Of a stretch of 64,000 bases of DNA, positions 8,034 through 17,228 are shown in pieces. The number at the start of each line of letters is the position of its first letter. The first letter of the stretch is position 1. The notes under the pieces were generated by a model, which was not told where the DNA came from, made no database searches, and worked only from the letters and a program-made list of their open reading frames with translations. The translations under genes and the position numbers were made by a program. Origin of the DNA: Pseudomonadota bacterium (GTDB lineage: Bacteria; Desulfobacterota; Desulfarculia; Desulfarculales; Desulfarculaceae); the NCBI GenBank assembly GCA_018819925.1, contig JAHJPG010000110.1, positions 1 to 64,000 of the forward strand. Reading direction: 5' to 3'.

Positions 8034-9395
8034 CTAGAAGTACTCCAAGCGCACGGTGAGGAGTTTCTCCACCTTCTTGAGCACCTTGCGGGTAACGAAG
8101 ATCACCAGGCGGTCGCCGGGTTGCACCACGGTTTCGCCGCTGGCGATCTCCACCGATTCTTGGCGGATAACCGCCGCCACCAGCGATCCCTGGGGCAGTT
8201 TCACCTGACTAAGCGGCCTGCCCACCACCGCCGAGGTCTCCTGGGCCTCCACCTCGATGACCTCGGTGTCCTCGTCCTTGAGCTGGGCCACGGCCAGGAC
8301 TTTGCCCGCCCGCAGATGGCGCAGGATGGCCCCCACCGCCGCGAAGCGGGGACTCACCACCAGATCCAGGCCCAGGGAGCTGATCAGGGGCACGTAGCCC
8401 AGATGGGCCACCCGGGCGATGGTCCGGCGCGCGCCCATCTTGCGGCCCAACAGGGCTATGAGCACGTTGTCTTCCTCGTCGTCGGTGACTGCCGCGAACA
8501 CGTCGGCCGCGCCCACGTTCTCTTCTTCCAACAGGCTCATGTCGGTGCCGTCGCCGTTGAGCACGGTGACGTCCTCCAACTGATCCACCAGGGCCTCGCA
8601 ACGGGCCTCGTTTTTCTCGATGATGCGAATCTTGATGCCCCGCTCACGGGCCCACTGGGCCACCAGGCGGCCGATGGCCCCGCCGCCCACCACCACCAGG
8701 TTGCGCACCGGCTGGTTTTGCAGGCCGAAGTGCTCCACCACCAGGTCGGTGTTTTCCCGCCGGGTGACCACATAGGCCAGGTCGTCGGAGAGGATCACGT
8801 CGTCGCCTCGGGGGATGATGGATTTGCCGGCCCGCTCGATGGACACCACCAAGAAGCGGGGCCCCCCGGCGATGCGCAACTCGCTCAGGGGCCGTCCCAC
8901 GTGGGGGCAGGTGGCGGGAATCTTGAGCCCCAGCATCTTGACCATGCCGCCGGCGAAGTCGGCGACGCTGCTGGCCGCGGGCACGGCCAGAAACTGCATG
9001 ATCTGGGTGGCCACCTCCCGCTCCGGGTTTATCACCGTGTCCACGTCCAGGCTGGCCGCGCCCACCTCCTCGAAGAACTCCAGGTAGTCGGCGCTGCGGA
9101 TGCGGGCGATGAGGGTGGCCGCCGGGGCCAGCAATCGGGCGAAACGGCAGGCGGTCAGGTTCACCTCGTCGCTGTTGGTGACTACCAAGACCAGGTCGGC
9201 CTTGTGCACCCCGGCGGCCCTGAGCACCACCGGGCTGGAGCCCTGGCCCACCATGGTCTGAACGTCCATCTGCTCGGAAATTTGGCGCACCCGCTCGGGC
9301 TGGCTGTCCACCACCACCACCCGGTGGCCTTCGTGGGAGAGCCTGAGCGCGCTGTGAAAGCCCACCTCGCCGGCGCCGATGATCAGTATTTGCAC
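8034..9395 (-). CDS. trkA: Trk system potassium transporter TrkA (two RCK/NAD-binding domains)
   Basis: 'MQILIIGAGEVGFHSALRLSHEGHRVVVVD', duplicated Rossmann domain 'NLVVVGGGAIGRLVAQWARERG', TrkA-C domains. Confidence 0.92.
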   Translation of the reverse strand: MQILIIGAGEVGFHSALRLSHEGHRVVVVDSQPERVRQISEQMDVQTMVGQGSSPVVLRAAGVHKADLVLVVTNSDEVNLTACRFARLLAPAATLIARIRSADYLEFFEEVGAASLDVDTVINPEREVATQIMQFLAVPAASSVADFAGGMVKMLGLKIPATCPHVGRPLSELRIAGGPRFLVVSIERAGKSIIPRGDDVILSDDLAYVVTRRENTDLVVEHFGLQNQPVRNLVVVGGGAIGRLVAQWARERGIKIRIIEKNEARCEALVDQLEDVTVLNGDGTDMSLLEEENVGAADVFAAVTDDEEDNVLIALLGRKMGARRTIARVAHLGYVPLISSLGLDLVVSPRFAAVGAILRHLRAGKVLAVAQLKDEDTEVIEVEAQETSAVVGRPLSQVKLPQGSLVAAVIRQESVEIASGETVVQPGDRLVIFVTRKVLKKVEKLLTVRLEYF

Positions 9396-9471
9396 GGACC
9401 CCTCCCCAAGAGATTATGGCCGGCAAACGCCGCCGGGCCGCCTATTGCAGCGGCCCGCCAAAAACAATCTA

Positions 9472-10653
9472 TCATCGCTCCACCACCGGGTCAACGTCCA
9501 GGCCCGCCAACGCCTGGGCCAGATAGGCGGTAATTTTCTCAATGAAAACTTCAGTGTCGAACCCCGCCGCGTGGGCGGCCAGGGCCTGGGGGTCGAAGCG
9601 CTCCAGGGCGGCCTCAAACTCCTCCAGGGCGGCCAGCAAGGCCCCCGCATCTTGGCGGTTGAAAAAAATCCCCGTGGCCGGCCGTCCGGCGGGATCGTCC
9701 GGAGCCACCACCGTCTCCAGGGCTCCGCCCTTGGCGTAGGCGATAACCGGGCGGCCGCTGGCCATGGACTCCAGGGGGGTGATGCCGAAGTCTTCTTCCC
9801 CGGGAAACAAGAAGGCCCGGGCCCGGGCGTAGAGCCCGGCCAGGTGTTCGTCGCTCACCCATCCCAGAAATTCCACCGTGGGCCCGGCCATGGCCTTGAG
9901 GCGCTCCAGTTCGGGCCCGCTGCCCACCACCAACAGACGCCGCCCGGTTTTGGTGCAGGCCTCGATGGCCAGATCCACCCGTTTGTAGGGCACCAGGGCG
10001 CTGGCCACCAGGTAATAGTCCTCCACCTGGGCCGAGGGGGCGAAGCGCCCGGCATCCACCGGCGGGTGGATCACCTGGGCCTCGCGCTGATAATGCCGCT
10101 GGATGCGCCGGGCCACGTGGCGGCTGTTGGCCAGGAAATGATGCACCCGGCCGCAGGTCTCCACGTCCCAGCGCTGCAAGGGGCGGCGCAGCAGGGGCAT
10201 GACATAGCGGGCCGCTCCGCCCCGTCCGGGGCCGAAGTAGTCGGAGTACATGTCCCAGATGTAGCGCATGGGGGTGTGCAGATAGCTGACATGCACCGCG
10301 CCCCGGGGAGGACGCACCGCCTTGGCCACGCAGTGGCTGGTGGAGAGCACCAGATCGCAGGGCGGCAACCTCAACGACTCCATCGCCCGGGGAAAAATCG
10401 GCAAGTAGTGGCGGTAGCGCCGCCGGGCCAGGGGCAGCGATTGCACAAAGGAGGTGCGTATGGGCCGCTGTTCGATGAGGCTGCTCACCGAGCCGGGCAC
10501 GTGCAACAGGGTGTACAAGGGCGCCTGGGGGAAAAGGCGGCACAGGGCTTCCAGCACCTTTTCCCCGCCGCGCATGCCGGTGAGCCAGTCGTGCACCAGC
10601 ACCACCCGGGCCCCCCTGAGGGCCGGCGGCAGGGGGTAAGGGCTCACCGCCAC
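9472..10653 (-). CDS. Glycosyltransferase family 4
   Basis: 'VVLVHDWLTGMRGGEKVLEAL', 'YLHTPMRYIWDMYSDY', 'PGEEDFGITPLESMASGRPVIAYAKGGALETVV'. Confidence 0.88.
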   Translation of the reverse strand: MAVSPYPLPPALRGARVVLVHDWLTGMRGGEKVLEALCRLFPQAPLYTLLHVPGSVSSLIEQRPIRTSFVQSLPLARRRYRHYLPIFPRAMESLRLPPCDLVLSTSHCVAKAVRPPRGAVHVSYLHTPMRYIWDMYSDYFGPGRGGAARYVMPLLRRPLQRWDVETCGRVHHFLANSRHVARRIQRHYQREAQVIHPPVDAGRFAPSAQVEDYYLVASALVPYKRVDLAIEACTKTGRRLLVVGSGPELERLKAMAGPTVEFLGWVSDEHLAGLYARARAFLFPGEEDFGITPLESMASGRPVIAYAKGGALETVVAPDDPAGRPATGIFFNRQDAGALLAALEEFEAALERFDPQALAAHAAGFDTEVFIEKITAYLAQALAGLDVDPVVER

Positions 10654-11759
10654 CTCGCCGCCACCTGGCGGTAGGTGGCCAGGGTGGTTTTGGCGGTGCG
10701 GGCCCAGGAAAACTTGGCCGCCTGCCCCGGCCCGGCCTGTCGCAGGCGCTGGGCCAAGGCCGAGTCGGCCAGCAGCCGGCCCAGGCCCTCGGCCAGGGAC
10801 TCGGCGTCAGGCTCGCAGAGTAGCCCGGCCTCCCCCACCACCTCGGGCAGGGAGGCCCGATTGGTGGCCAGCACCGGCGCGCCACAGGCCAGGGCCTCCA
10901 GGGCGGGCAAGCCAAAGCCTTCGTAGCGCGAGGGCACGGCCACCACCCGGGCGAAGCCGTAGGCCGCGGCCAACTCCTCGTCGGACAGGGAGGGCAGCAG
11001 GATAAGCTCGCCGCTGGGCTTGGCCCAGTCGGCCTGCCCCGGCCCCACCCCCACCACCACCAAAGGCGGCACCTCCACCCCGCCGGGCGGGTTGCGCAGC
11101 AGCTGCTGGTGGGCCTGAACCAGGGCCCCAAGGTTCTTGTGGGGCTTGGGGTTGCCCACGCCCAACACGTAGCGCGGCGGCAGGCCCGCCAGCGGAGCCG
11201 CTCCCTTGGCCGGCGGCTTGAAGGCCTCCCCCGCCGCGTTGGGGGTGACGACTATCTTGCCCTCGGGCACCCCCATGAGGTCGATGAGGTCCTGCTTGGA
11301 ATGTTGGCTGGGGGTGAAAACCGCCCCGGCCCTTTTGGCCGCCGGTGCGACCACCCACAAATAGAACAGGCGGTAGCGCAGGCCGTGATCCTTGGGGAAG
11401 CGCAGGTGGATGAGGTCGTGCACCGTAAAGACCATGGGGCCGTTATAGCGGGCCGGAGGGGCATAAAAGGGGCAGTGGTATATCTCGGGTTTCAGGCCGC
11501 CTAGCAGGCTGGGCATGTTCATTTGGCTGGAGATGCCGTAGGGGGCCAGATTGGCGGCGATGGCCACCACTCGCTTGTCGGCAGGCAAAAACCTGGCGTG
11601 CTCGGGCTTGCGCACCAGGGCCCCCACGGCAAGCTCGGGCTCCTGGTCCAGCATGGCCTGGAGCAACTCCAGGGCATAGCGGGCCATGCCGTGCATCTGG
11701 CCGGTCAACAGCCTTAGATCGTAGATGAGTTTCAAGGCGCGGTCCTCAAGGGGGGCCAT
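10644..11759 (-). CDS. Glycosyltransferase family 4
   Basis: 'PSRYEGFGLPALEALACGAPVLATNRASLPEVVGEAGLL'; start chosen at ATG 11757-11759 (MAPLEDRALKLIYDLRLL). Confidence 0.86.
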   Translation of the reverse strand: MAPLEDRALKLIYDLRLLTGQMHGMARYALELLQAMLDQEPELAVGALVRKPEHARFLPADKRVVAIAANLAPYGISSQMNMPSLLGGLKPEIYHCPFYAPPARYNGPMVFTVHDLIHLRFPKDHGLRYRLFYLWVVAPAAKRAGAVFTPSQHSKQDLIDLMGVPEGKIVVTPNAAGEAFKPPAKGAAPLAGLPPRYVLGVGNPKPHKNLGALVQAHQQLLRNPPGGVEVPPLVVVGVGPGQADWAKPSGELILLPSLSDEELAAAYGFARVVAVPSRYEGFGLPALEALACGAPVLATNRASLPEVVGEAGLLCEPDAESLAEGLGRLLADSALAQRLRQAGPGQAAKFSWARTAKTTLATYRQVAARWR

Positions 11760-11776
11760 GGTGCTCCCCGGAGGGA

Positions 11777-12736
11777 TCAGCCCCGTTTGGCCGGCGCGTA
11801 GTTTATCACCTGGCGCACGGCGTAGATGGGCTTGGCCTGGGCCTCGTAATAGGTGCGCACCTGCATCTCGCCCAACAGTCCGATGCAGATAAGCTGCACC
11901 CCGACAAACAAAAGCAGCACGGCCAAAAACAAGCCGGGCTTGCCCCACAGGGGCACCCCCGCGAAAAACTTCAGGCAGGTGTAGTACAGCCCCAAAAAGA
12001 AGCCCGCCCCAAAGGCGGCCAGGCCCCACAGACCGAATATCTGGATGGGCCGGGTGGAGTAGGACAAAAGGAACTTCACGGTGATCAGGTCCAAGAGCAC
12101 CCGGGGGGTGCGGCCGATGCCGTATTTGCTCTTGCCCGCCTTGCGGGGCCGGTGGTTCACCTTCACCTCGGCGATGGACACCCCCATGAGCGATGCTATG
12201 GCCGGGATGAAGCGGTGCAGCTCGCCATAGAGGCGCACGTTCTGGATTACATCCGCCCTGAAGGCCTTGAGAGTGCAGCCGTAGTCGTGCAGCTTCACCT
12301 TGGTTATGAGGCTGATGAGGCCGTTGGCCATCATGGAGGGCAGGCGGCGAGAGAGGAACTTGTCCTGGCGGTCATGGCGCCAGCCCGCCGCGATGTCATG
12401 GCCCTCATTGAGCTTGGCCAACAGCTTGGGGATGTCGTTGGGGTCGTTTTGCAAATCGCCGTCCATGGTCACGATGACCTTGCCCTGGGCATGATCGAAG
12501 CCGGCGCTCATGGCCGCAGTCTGGCCGAAGTTCTTGCGCAGGCGCACCACCACGTCCCGGGGCTCGTCAGCCGCCAAGCGGGCCAGGATGGCGAAGCTGT
12601 CGTCCCGGGAGCCGTCGTCCACATAGACCACCTCGTAATCCAGGTCCAGGGGCTCCAAGGCTTGGTGCAGCTCCTGGTGCAGGGCCTCCAGGTTGGCGCT
12701 TTCGTTATAAATCGGTACGACGACTGACAGGTCCAC
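11777..12736 (-). CDS. Glycosyltransferase family 2 with two C-terminal TM segments (polyprenyl-phosphate glycosyltransferase, ArnC/DPM1-like)
   Basis: 'MDLSVVVPIYNESANLEALHQEL', 'VYVDDGSRDDSF', 'VTMDGDLQNDPNDIPKLL', C-terminal hydrophobic pair. Confidence 0.9.
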   Translation of the reverse strand: MDLSVVVPIYNESANLEALHQELHQALEPLDLDYEVVYVDDGSRDDSFAILARLAADEPRDVVVRLRKNFGQTAAMSAGFDHAQGKVIVTMDGDLQNDPNDIPKLLAKLNEGHDIAAGWRHDRQDKFLSRRLPSMMANGLISLITKVKLHDYGCTLKAFRADVIQNVRLYGELHRFIPAIASLMGVSIAEVKVNHRPRKAGKSKYGIGRTPRVLLDLITVKFLLSYSTRPIQIFGLWGLAAFGAGFFLGLYYTCLKFFAGVPLWGKPGLFLAVLLLFVGVQLICIGLLGEMQVRTYYEAQAKPIYAVRQVINYAPAKRG

Positions 12737-13285
12737 TTAGTTTCGTCCTTTGGGCCAGCGGCGCTTGGCTTTCCGCCAGATCAGGGCCGCGGCTGCCGGC
12801 GGCCCCAGCAACAGGGTTTCCCAGGCCATGGCCATAAGGTCGTGCTTCACGATGGCCCAGGTCAGGGCGTGACGCTTAACATCCGGAAATATAGCATGAT
12901 GGGCCAGCATATACTCCCCGGAAAAGGGCCACAACAAGGGTATTCCAAAGGGGGGCCGCGTGTCCACGTTGAGGTAGTCCAGGACCACGTGGCTCAGGTA
13001 GGCGGCCAGGACCCCCAGAGCCAGCCTGCCGCCGTCCGGCCTTTGCCGCGCCCAGAGCCAGGCCAGCAGCCCGGCCACCGCCGCCGCGGTGATCGAATGA
13101 CTCACTCCCCGGTGCCAGCCGCTCCCCTGCCCCAAGATCAGGCCGGGAATAAAATCCAGGTCGGCCAGCATCCCCATGCCCGCGTATAGGGCCAGGTCCT
13201 TGTAGGGCCCCAGGATGGTGCGCCCGCCGCTGGCCGCGGTCCCGGCGGCCAAGCCGGCCAGGGCGTGTCCCAGGGGGGTGGGCAT
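12737..13285 (-). CDS. Membrane-bound metal-dependent hydrolase (YdjM/DUF457-like)
   Basis: 'MPTPLGHALAGLAAG', 'ADLDFIPGLILGQGSGWHRGVSHSITAAAVAG', 'LSHVVLDYLN'. Confidence 0.75.
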   Translation of the reverse strand: MPTPLGHALAGLAAGTAASGGRTILGPYKDLALYAGMGMLADLDFIPGLILGQGSGWHRGVSHSITAAAVAGLLAWLWARQRPDGGRLALGVLAAYLSHVVLDYLNVDTRPPFGIPLLWPFSGEYMLAHHAIFPDVKRHALTWAIVKHDLMAMAWETLLLGPPAAAALIWRKAKRRWPKGRN

Positions 13286-13291
13286 GGCCTT

Positions 13292-13550
13292 AGCCCGAAT
13301 ATCCCATGGAGGCCGCGCGTCCTGCTGCGCCAGCCGCCGGCATACCGCGTTGCCAGCTGCGCTCGGTCCTTGACGTAGCCCTGGCTACGCCAGCGGACCT
13401 CGCTTGCCGGACGCCTTGTCTGCCGGTGCCTGGCTGTGCAGGGCCCGAATGCAAACCGCACCCCGCTATAGCTAACTGTTTTTTCATGAGGACCGCTTCA
13501 ATTTAAGTTCGTTGCTCACTGCCGCCCAACCCCCATGAAATATCCGGGCT
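13292..13550 (-). repeat. Full-length MITE-like intergenic element, copy B (259 bp, inverted relative to copies C and D)
   Basis: Ends AGCCCGAATATcCCATGGAGG / ...CATGAAATATCCGGGCT; reverse complement aligns over its length with copies at 50969-51226 and 62802-63060; central hairpin CGTAGCC-CT-GGCTACG at 13374-13389. Confidence 0.85.
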
Positions 13551-13556
13551 ATCCCC

Positions 13557-14543
13557 TCACTTCAGGTAGCCCATCTCCTGGTACCAGAGATAGGTGTTCC
13601 TCAGACCCTCGTCGATGCCCACCTTGGGGGCGTAGCCCAACTCGGCCTTGGCCTTGTCTATCTTGAAGGCCCGGTTCTGGCGGTACCAGTCCACCCGGCG
13701 GGGGAAGATGGGCGGGACAACCCCAAAGGGCTTGCACAGCTTTTCGCACAAGTGCCCCGCCGCCACCAGGGGCCACACCGGGTAGTGGGGTATCTTGACC
13801 TCCCGGCCCATGGCCTTGGCAACCCGCTTGACCAACTCCTCGATGGAGTAGAAGTGCTCGTCGGCGATGAGGTAGGCCTGGCCCAGGCCGTTGTCCTCCT
13901 CCTGGGCCAGGAGGAAGGCGTCCACCAGGTTGTCTATGTACAAGGGGTGGTACAGGGTCTTTCCCGAGCCGAACATGGGGAACACCCCCTTGGCCACCCG
14001 CTTGTAGATCATGAAAAAGCGCTCCGGGTCGCCGGGGCCGTAGATGGCCGCGGGCCGCAGGATGGTGGTCTTCATGCCCTTGGCGAAGAACTCCTGGGCC
14101 ACCACCTCGCCGTTGTATTTGGTTTGCTGATAATAGTCGGCCGGTTGGATGGAGGCTCCTTCGCCGCCCGGAGGGTTGTCCACGTTGCCATGCACCCCGC
14201 AGGTGGAGCAATAGATCACCTTGCGCACCCCGTGGCGCATTGCCGCCTCGAAGACGTTGCGGGTGCCGCCGGTGTTCACCTCGTCGTAAAAGGTTTCGGG
14301 CACGTTCAGCTCGCGAAAGGCGGCGGCCAAGTGATGCACCATCTCCACCCCCTGCATGGCGCGCTCCACCAGATCCTTGTCGGTGACCGAACCGATATGC
14401 ACCTCGGCCCCGGCGTCCCGCAGGTTTTGGGGGACCAGGCCTTCCTTGTAGTCCAGGGCCACCACCTGGTGCCCCAGGCCGATTAACTTTTTGACCAGGG
14501 CCGATCCCGTGAAGCCGGTGCCGCCGGTTACCAGTATTTTCAT
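13557..14543 (-). CDS. NAD-dependent epimerase/dehydratase (SDR family)
   Basis: 'MKILVTGGTGFTGSALVKKLIGLGHQVVALD', 'YYQQTKYNGE' catalytic Tyr/Lys. Confidence 0.88.
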   Translation of the reverse strand: MKILVTGGTGFTGSALVKKLIGLGHQVVALDYKEGLVPQNLRDAGAEVHIGSVTDKDLVERAMQGVEMVHHLAAAFRELNVPETFYDEVNTGGTRNVFEAAMRHGVRKVIYCSTCGVHGNVDNPPGGEGASIQPADYYQQTKYNGEVVAQEFFAKGMKTTILRPAAIYGPGDPERFFMIYKRVAKGVFPMFGSGKTLYHPLYIDNLVDAFLLAQEEDNGLGQAYLIADEHFYSIEELVKRVAKAMGREVKIPHYPVWPLVAAGHLCEKLCKPFGVVPPIFPRRVDWYRQNRAFKIDKAKAELGYAPKVGIDEGLRNTYLWYQEMGYLK

Positions 14544-15337
14544 TGGCTTCTCCTGCGCCTCGCCTGAATAATCAATCTGTAGCCCTTGAAAAAGGGCAAA
14601 AGCATATCAAGGCCCACCCAGGCCCGCATGGCCGGGTACAGGGCCTTCACCAAGCCCGAGCCGCCGCCGTTCCAATCGGCCTGAGTGACCACCGTCCCCT
14701 TGGCCGTGGAGGTTTGCCCCCCCTTGCGGCGTTGTTTGATCACATACCCAAAATTCAGCGCCGTGTCCAACAGCTCGGAGAAAGTTTTGCAATAGGTGCG
14801 CGCCACGCTCACCTCGAAGTGGGGCTCCAGCAGGGCGGTGAGGCTGTCGGTGCGGTAGCCGGGCCGCAGGTGGCCGTGCCACTGGTCGGTTAGGCCAATG
14901 GCGTGGCGCAGGGGCCAGACCAGGGACCAGCGGGGTTCGCGGGGCACGTTGACGATGAGCCGCCCGCCGGGCTTGAGGATGCGGGCCAGATCGGCCACGA
15001 AGGCGGCGTCGCCGGGGATGTGCTCCAGGAAATCCACCACCACTATGGTGTCGAACTCGTGATCCGCGAAGGGGGTGGGGCCGCCGTCGATCTGCTCCAC
15101 CTGGCCGCCCACCAGGGAGCGGATGCTCTCCACCGCCTCGGGGGCCAGATCGGCGCTGGCCCAATGGCCCCCGCCTTGGCGCAACAAGAGGCTCACCACC
15201 CCGTTGTCCGCCCCGATGTCCAGGCAGCGTTGGCCGGTGGTGTCGCCCAACAGGGCCTTGATCTGGGCGAACTTCTGCTGCTTGAGCACCGAGCGCTTGA
15301 ACAGCTCCAGGGCCCAGATTTCTTGGCCCGCGCTCAT
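14540..15337 (-). CDS. Class I SAM-dependent methyltransferase
   Basis: 'CLDIGADNGVVSLLLRQGG', 'FDTIVVVDFLEHIPGD', 'ILKPGGRLIVNVP'; ATG at 15335-15337. Confidence 0.82.
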   Translation of the reverse strand: MSAGQEIWALELFKRSVLKQQKFAQIKALLGDTTGQRCLDIGADNGVVSLLLRQGGGHWASADLAPEAVESIRSLVGGQVEQIDGGPTPFADHEFDTIVVVDFLEHIPGDAAFVADLARILKPGGRLIVNVPREPRWSLVWPLRHAIGLTDQWHGHLRPGYRTDSLTALLEPHFEVSVARTYCKTFSELLDTALNFGYVIKQRRKGGQTSTAKGTVVTQADWNGGGSGLVKALYPAMRAWVGLDMLLPFFKGYRLIIQARRRRSQ

Positions 15338-16500
15338 GGCCGCCCTCCCCGCTCCAGGGCGCTTTCCAGGCCTTGGTAAAAGGTGAGCAGCTTGCGGCGG
15401 TAGGCCTCCAGGCTGTAGTGCCGGGCCACCCGTTCCCGGGCCGCCGCCGCCAGTGCGCGGCCTTGCTCGGGGTCGGCCAAAAGCTGGCCAAGGCCCCGGG
15501 CCATGTCCTGGGAATCGGGCTCCACCAACAGGCTGATCTCGTCGTCCAAAACCTGGGTGTGGGTGGCCAAACGGGTGGCCACCAGGGGGCGGCCCGAATC
15601 CAGATAGGAGTAGATCTTCATGGGGGTGTTCTCGCCCTGGGTGCGCGGGCTCACCAGGATGTCGGCCTGGGCCAGGTAGTGCCCCAAATGGGCCGGAGAG
15701 CGCGGCCCCAAAAAGTGGGCCCGGTTCGCCAGGCCCATGGCCTGAGCTTGGCCTCGGTACTTGGCCACGTCCTTGTCGCTGCCCCCGATCACCGCCAGAT
15801 GGGCCGAAGGATGCTCCCGCCCGGCCCTGGCGAAGCCCTCCAGCAAGAGGTCTATGCCCTGGTAGGACTCCAGATTGCCCACGTACATGACCACCGGGCC
15901 GTCCAAATTCAGGCGCTCGTCCGGCGGCTCGCCGGGCTGCTCCAAGAGGCTCACGTCCTCCAAGCGGCACACCGGCACCCCCGCGTCGTGCCCCTGGGCC
16001 ACCTCCACCAGGGACTGGCATACCGCCACCACCCCGGCGCTCCTCCGCACCGCGCCCGCCTCCCAGCGCTCCCACAGCTTGGCCAGGGGGCGGGCGGCTG
16101 GGAACTTGTCGGCGATCTGGGCGGACATGCACGAATCCATGTCGTAGACATAGGGCAGGCCGTAGATGCGCTTGAGGCGGCGGGCCATGAAGGCCGCCTC
16201 CTCCACCGCGTGCACCAGGTCGAAGCGGCCCCCGGCGGCCAGGCGCTTGGCCGCGGGCCACATGTAGGCGTCGCAGACCAGCTTTTGCCAGGAGGGCCCC
16301 GGCGGCACCCCCCGCACCCAGGCCGGGGGCGTGATGCGGTGCACCACCACACCGGCCATATCCACCTCTTGGCCCTCGTGGTAGCAGAGCATCTCCACCC
16401 CGTGGCCCTGTTCGGCCAGCACCGAGGCCAGCAGGCGCACCGCGATGGGGGTGCCCCGCTCCTGGAAAAAGGGATGCGGCGCCAGGAGCAGAATTTTCAT
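15334..16500 (-). CDS. Glycosyltransferase family 4
   Basis: 'MKILLLAPHPFFQERGTPIAVRLLASVLAEQGHGVEML', 'VSPRTQGENTPMKIYSYLDSGRPLVATRLATHTQVL'. Confidence 0.88.
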   Translation of the reverse strand: MKILLLAPHPFFQERGTPIAVRLLASVLAEQGHGVEMLCYHEGQEVDMAGVVVHRITPPAWVRGVPPGPSWQKLVCDAYMWPAAKRLAAGGRFDLVHAVEEAAFMARRLKRIYGLPYVYDMDSCMSAQIADKFPAARPLAKLWERWEAGAVRRSAGVVAVCQSLVEVAQGHDAGVPVCRLEDVSLLEQPGEPPDERLNLDGPVVMYVGNLESYQGIDLLLEGFARAGREHPSAHLAVIGGSDKDVAKYRGQAQAMGLANRAHFLGPRSPAHLGHYLAQADILVSPRTQGENTPMKIYSYLDSGRPLVATRLATHTQVLDDEISLLVEPDSQDMARGLGQLLADPEQGRALAAAARERVARHYSLEAYRRKLLTFYQGLESALERGGRP

Positions 16501-17228
16501 GCGCCCCGCTCCATCCTCAGGATCACCGGCGAGCCCAAAAGGGCGGTGAGCCCCAGGCCCCGGGCCAGGCCCTCGGCGGTCTTGGTGAAGCCCCCCGAGC
16601 CCAAGGCCCGGTGCAGGGCCATGGGCCAGAAGTGCTGCCGCCGCCGCGCGGGCCGGTCAAAACCCTGGGCCGCGAACAGGGCCTCCACCTCGGAGTCCCA
16701 AAAGCTCACGAATGGCCGAGTGTGCTGGTTGTCGTCCAGGGACTGCTTGGCCTTGAACAGGGAGTCGGCCAGCAAATTGAAGCTCCGTTTGGCCGGGTAG
16801 TCCACCACCACCGCCCTCTTGGCCAGACGGCAGAGCTGGGCCGCGTAGGCCGGGGGATCGGCCACGTGGGTGAGCATGCGAAAGCTCAACACCAGGTCAA
16901 AGGACTGCTCGGGCCAGGGGAGGTCCATAAGGTCGGCGGCCACGAAATTATAAGAGCCCGGGGTCAACAGGCGCGCCAGACGCTGGGCGCAGGAGTCGTC
17001 GCTGCCGGCCACGGTGACCTGGTAGCCCGCCTGGATCAAAGGCGGGGCCAGTTGGGCGTGCCCCCCGCCCACGTCCAGCACCTTGGCTCCAGGCCAGGAG
17101 GCCATGAGCTCCAGGGTGCGGGCGGTCTGCACCGCCAGGAAATAGGCCCCCACCTCCCCGGCGAAACGCTGGGCATAGGCCTGGCTGGCGGTAACCCGGT
17201 CAGCTTCCTCGCGGCGGGGCGAGTTCAT
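16497..17228 (-). CDS. Class I SAM-dependent methyltransferase
   Basis: 'AKVLDVGGGHAQLAPPLIQAGYQVTVAGSD', 'FDLVLSFRMLTHVAD'; start at ATG 17226-17228 overlapping the upstream gene. Confidence 0.8.
   Translation of the reverse strand: MNSPRREEADRVTASQAYAQRFAGEVGAYFLAVQTARTLELMASWPGAKVLDVGGGHAQLAPPLIQAGYQVTVAGSDDSCAQRLARLLTPGSYNFVAADLMDLPWPEQSFDLVLSFRMLTHVADPPAYAAQLCRLAKRAVVVDYPAKRSFNLLADSLFKAKQSLDDNQHTRPFVSFWDSEVEALFAAQGFDRPARRRQHFWPMALHRALGSGGFTKTAEGLARGLGLTALLGSPVILRMERGA

Noticed and set aside
12891-13461. Small arginine-rich ORFs in and around the repeats (e.g. 13138-13461 -, 62891-63445 +, 53-66 aa others)
   Set aside because: They run through the palindromic repeat ('...ARHRQTRRPASEVRWRSQGYV...') and are not maintained across copies; explained by the non-coding element.
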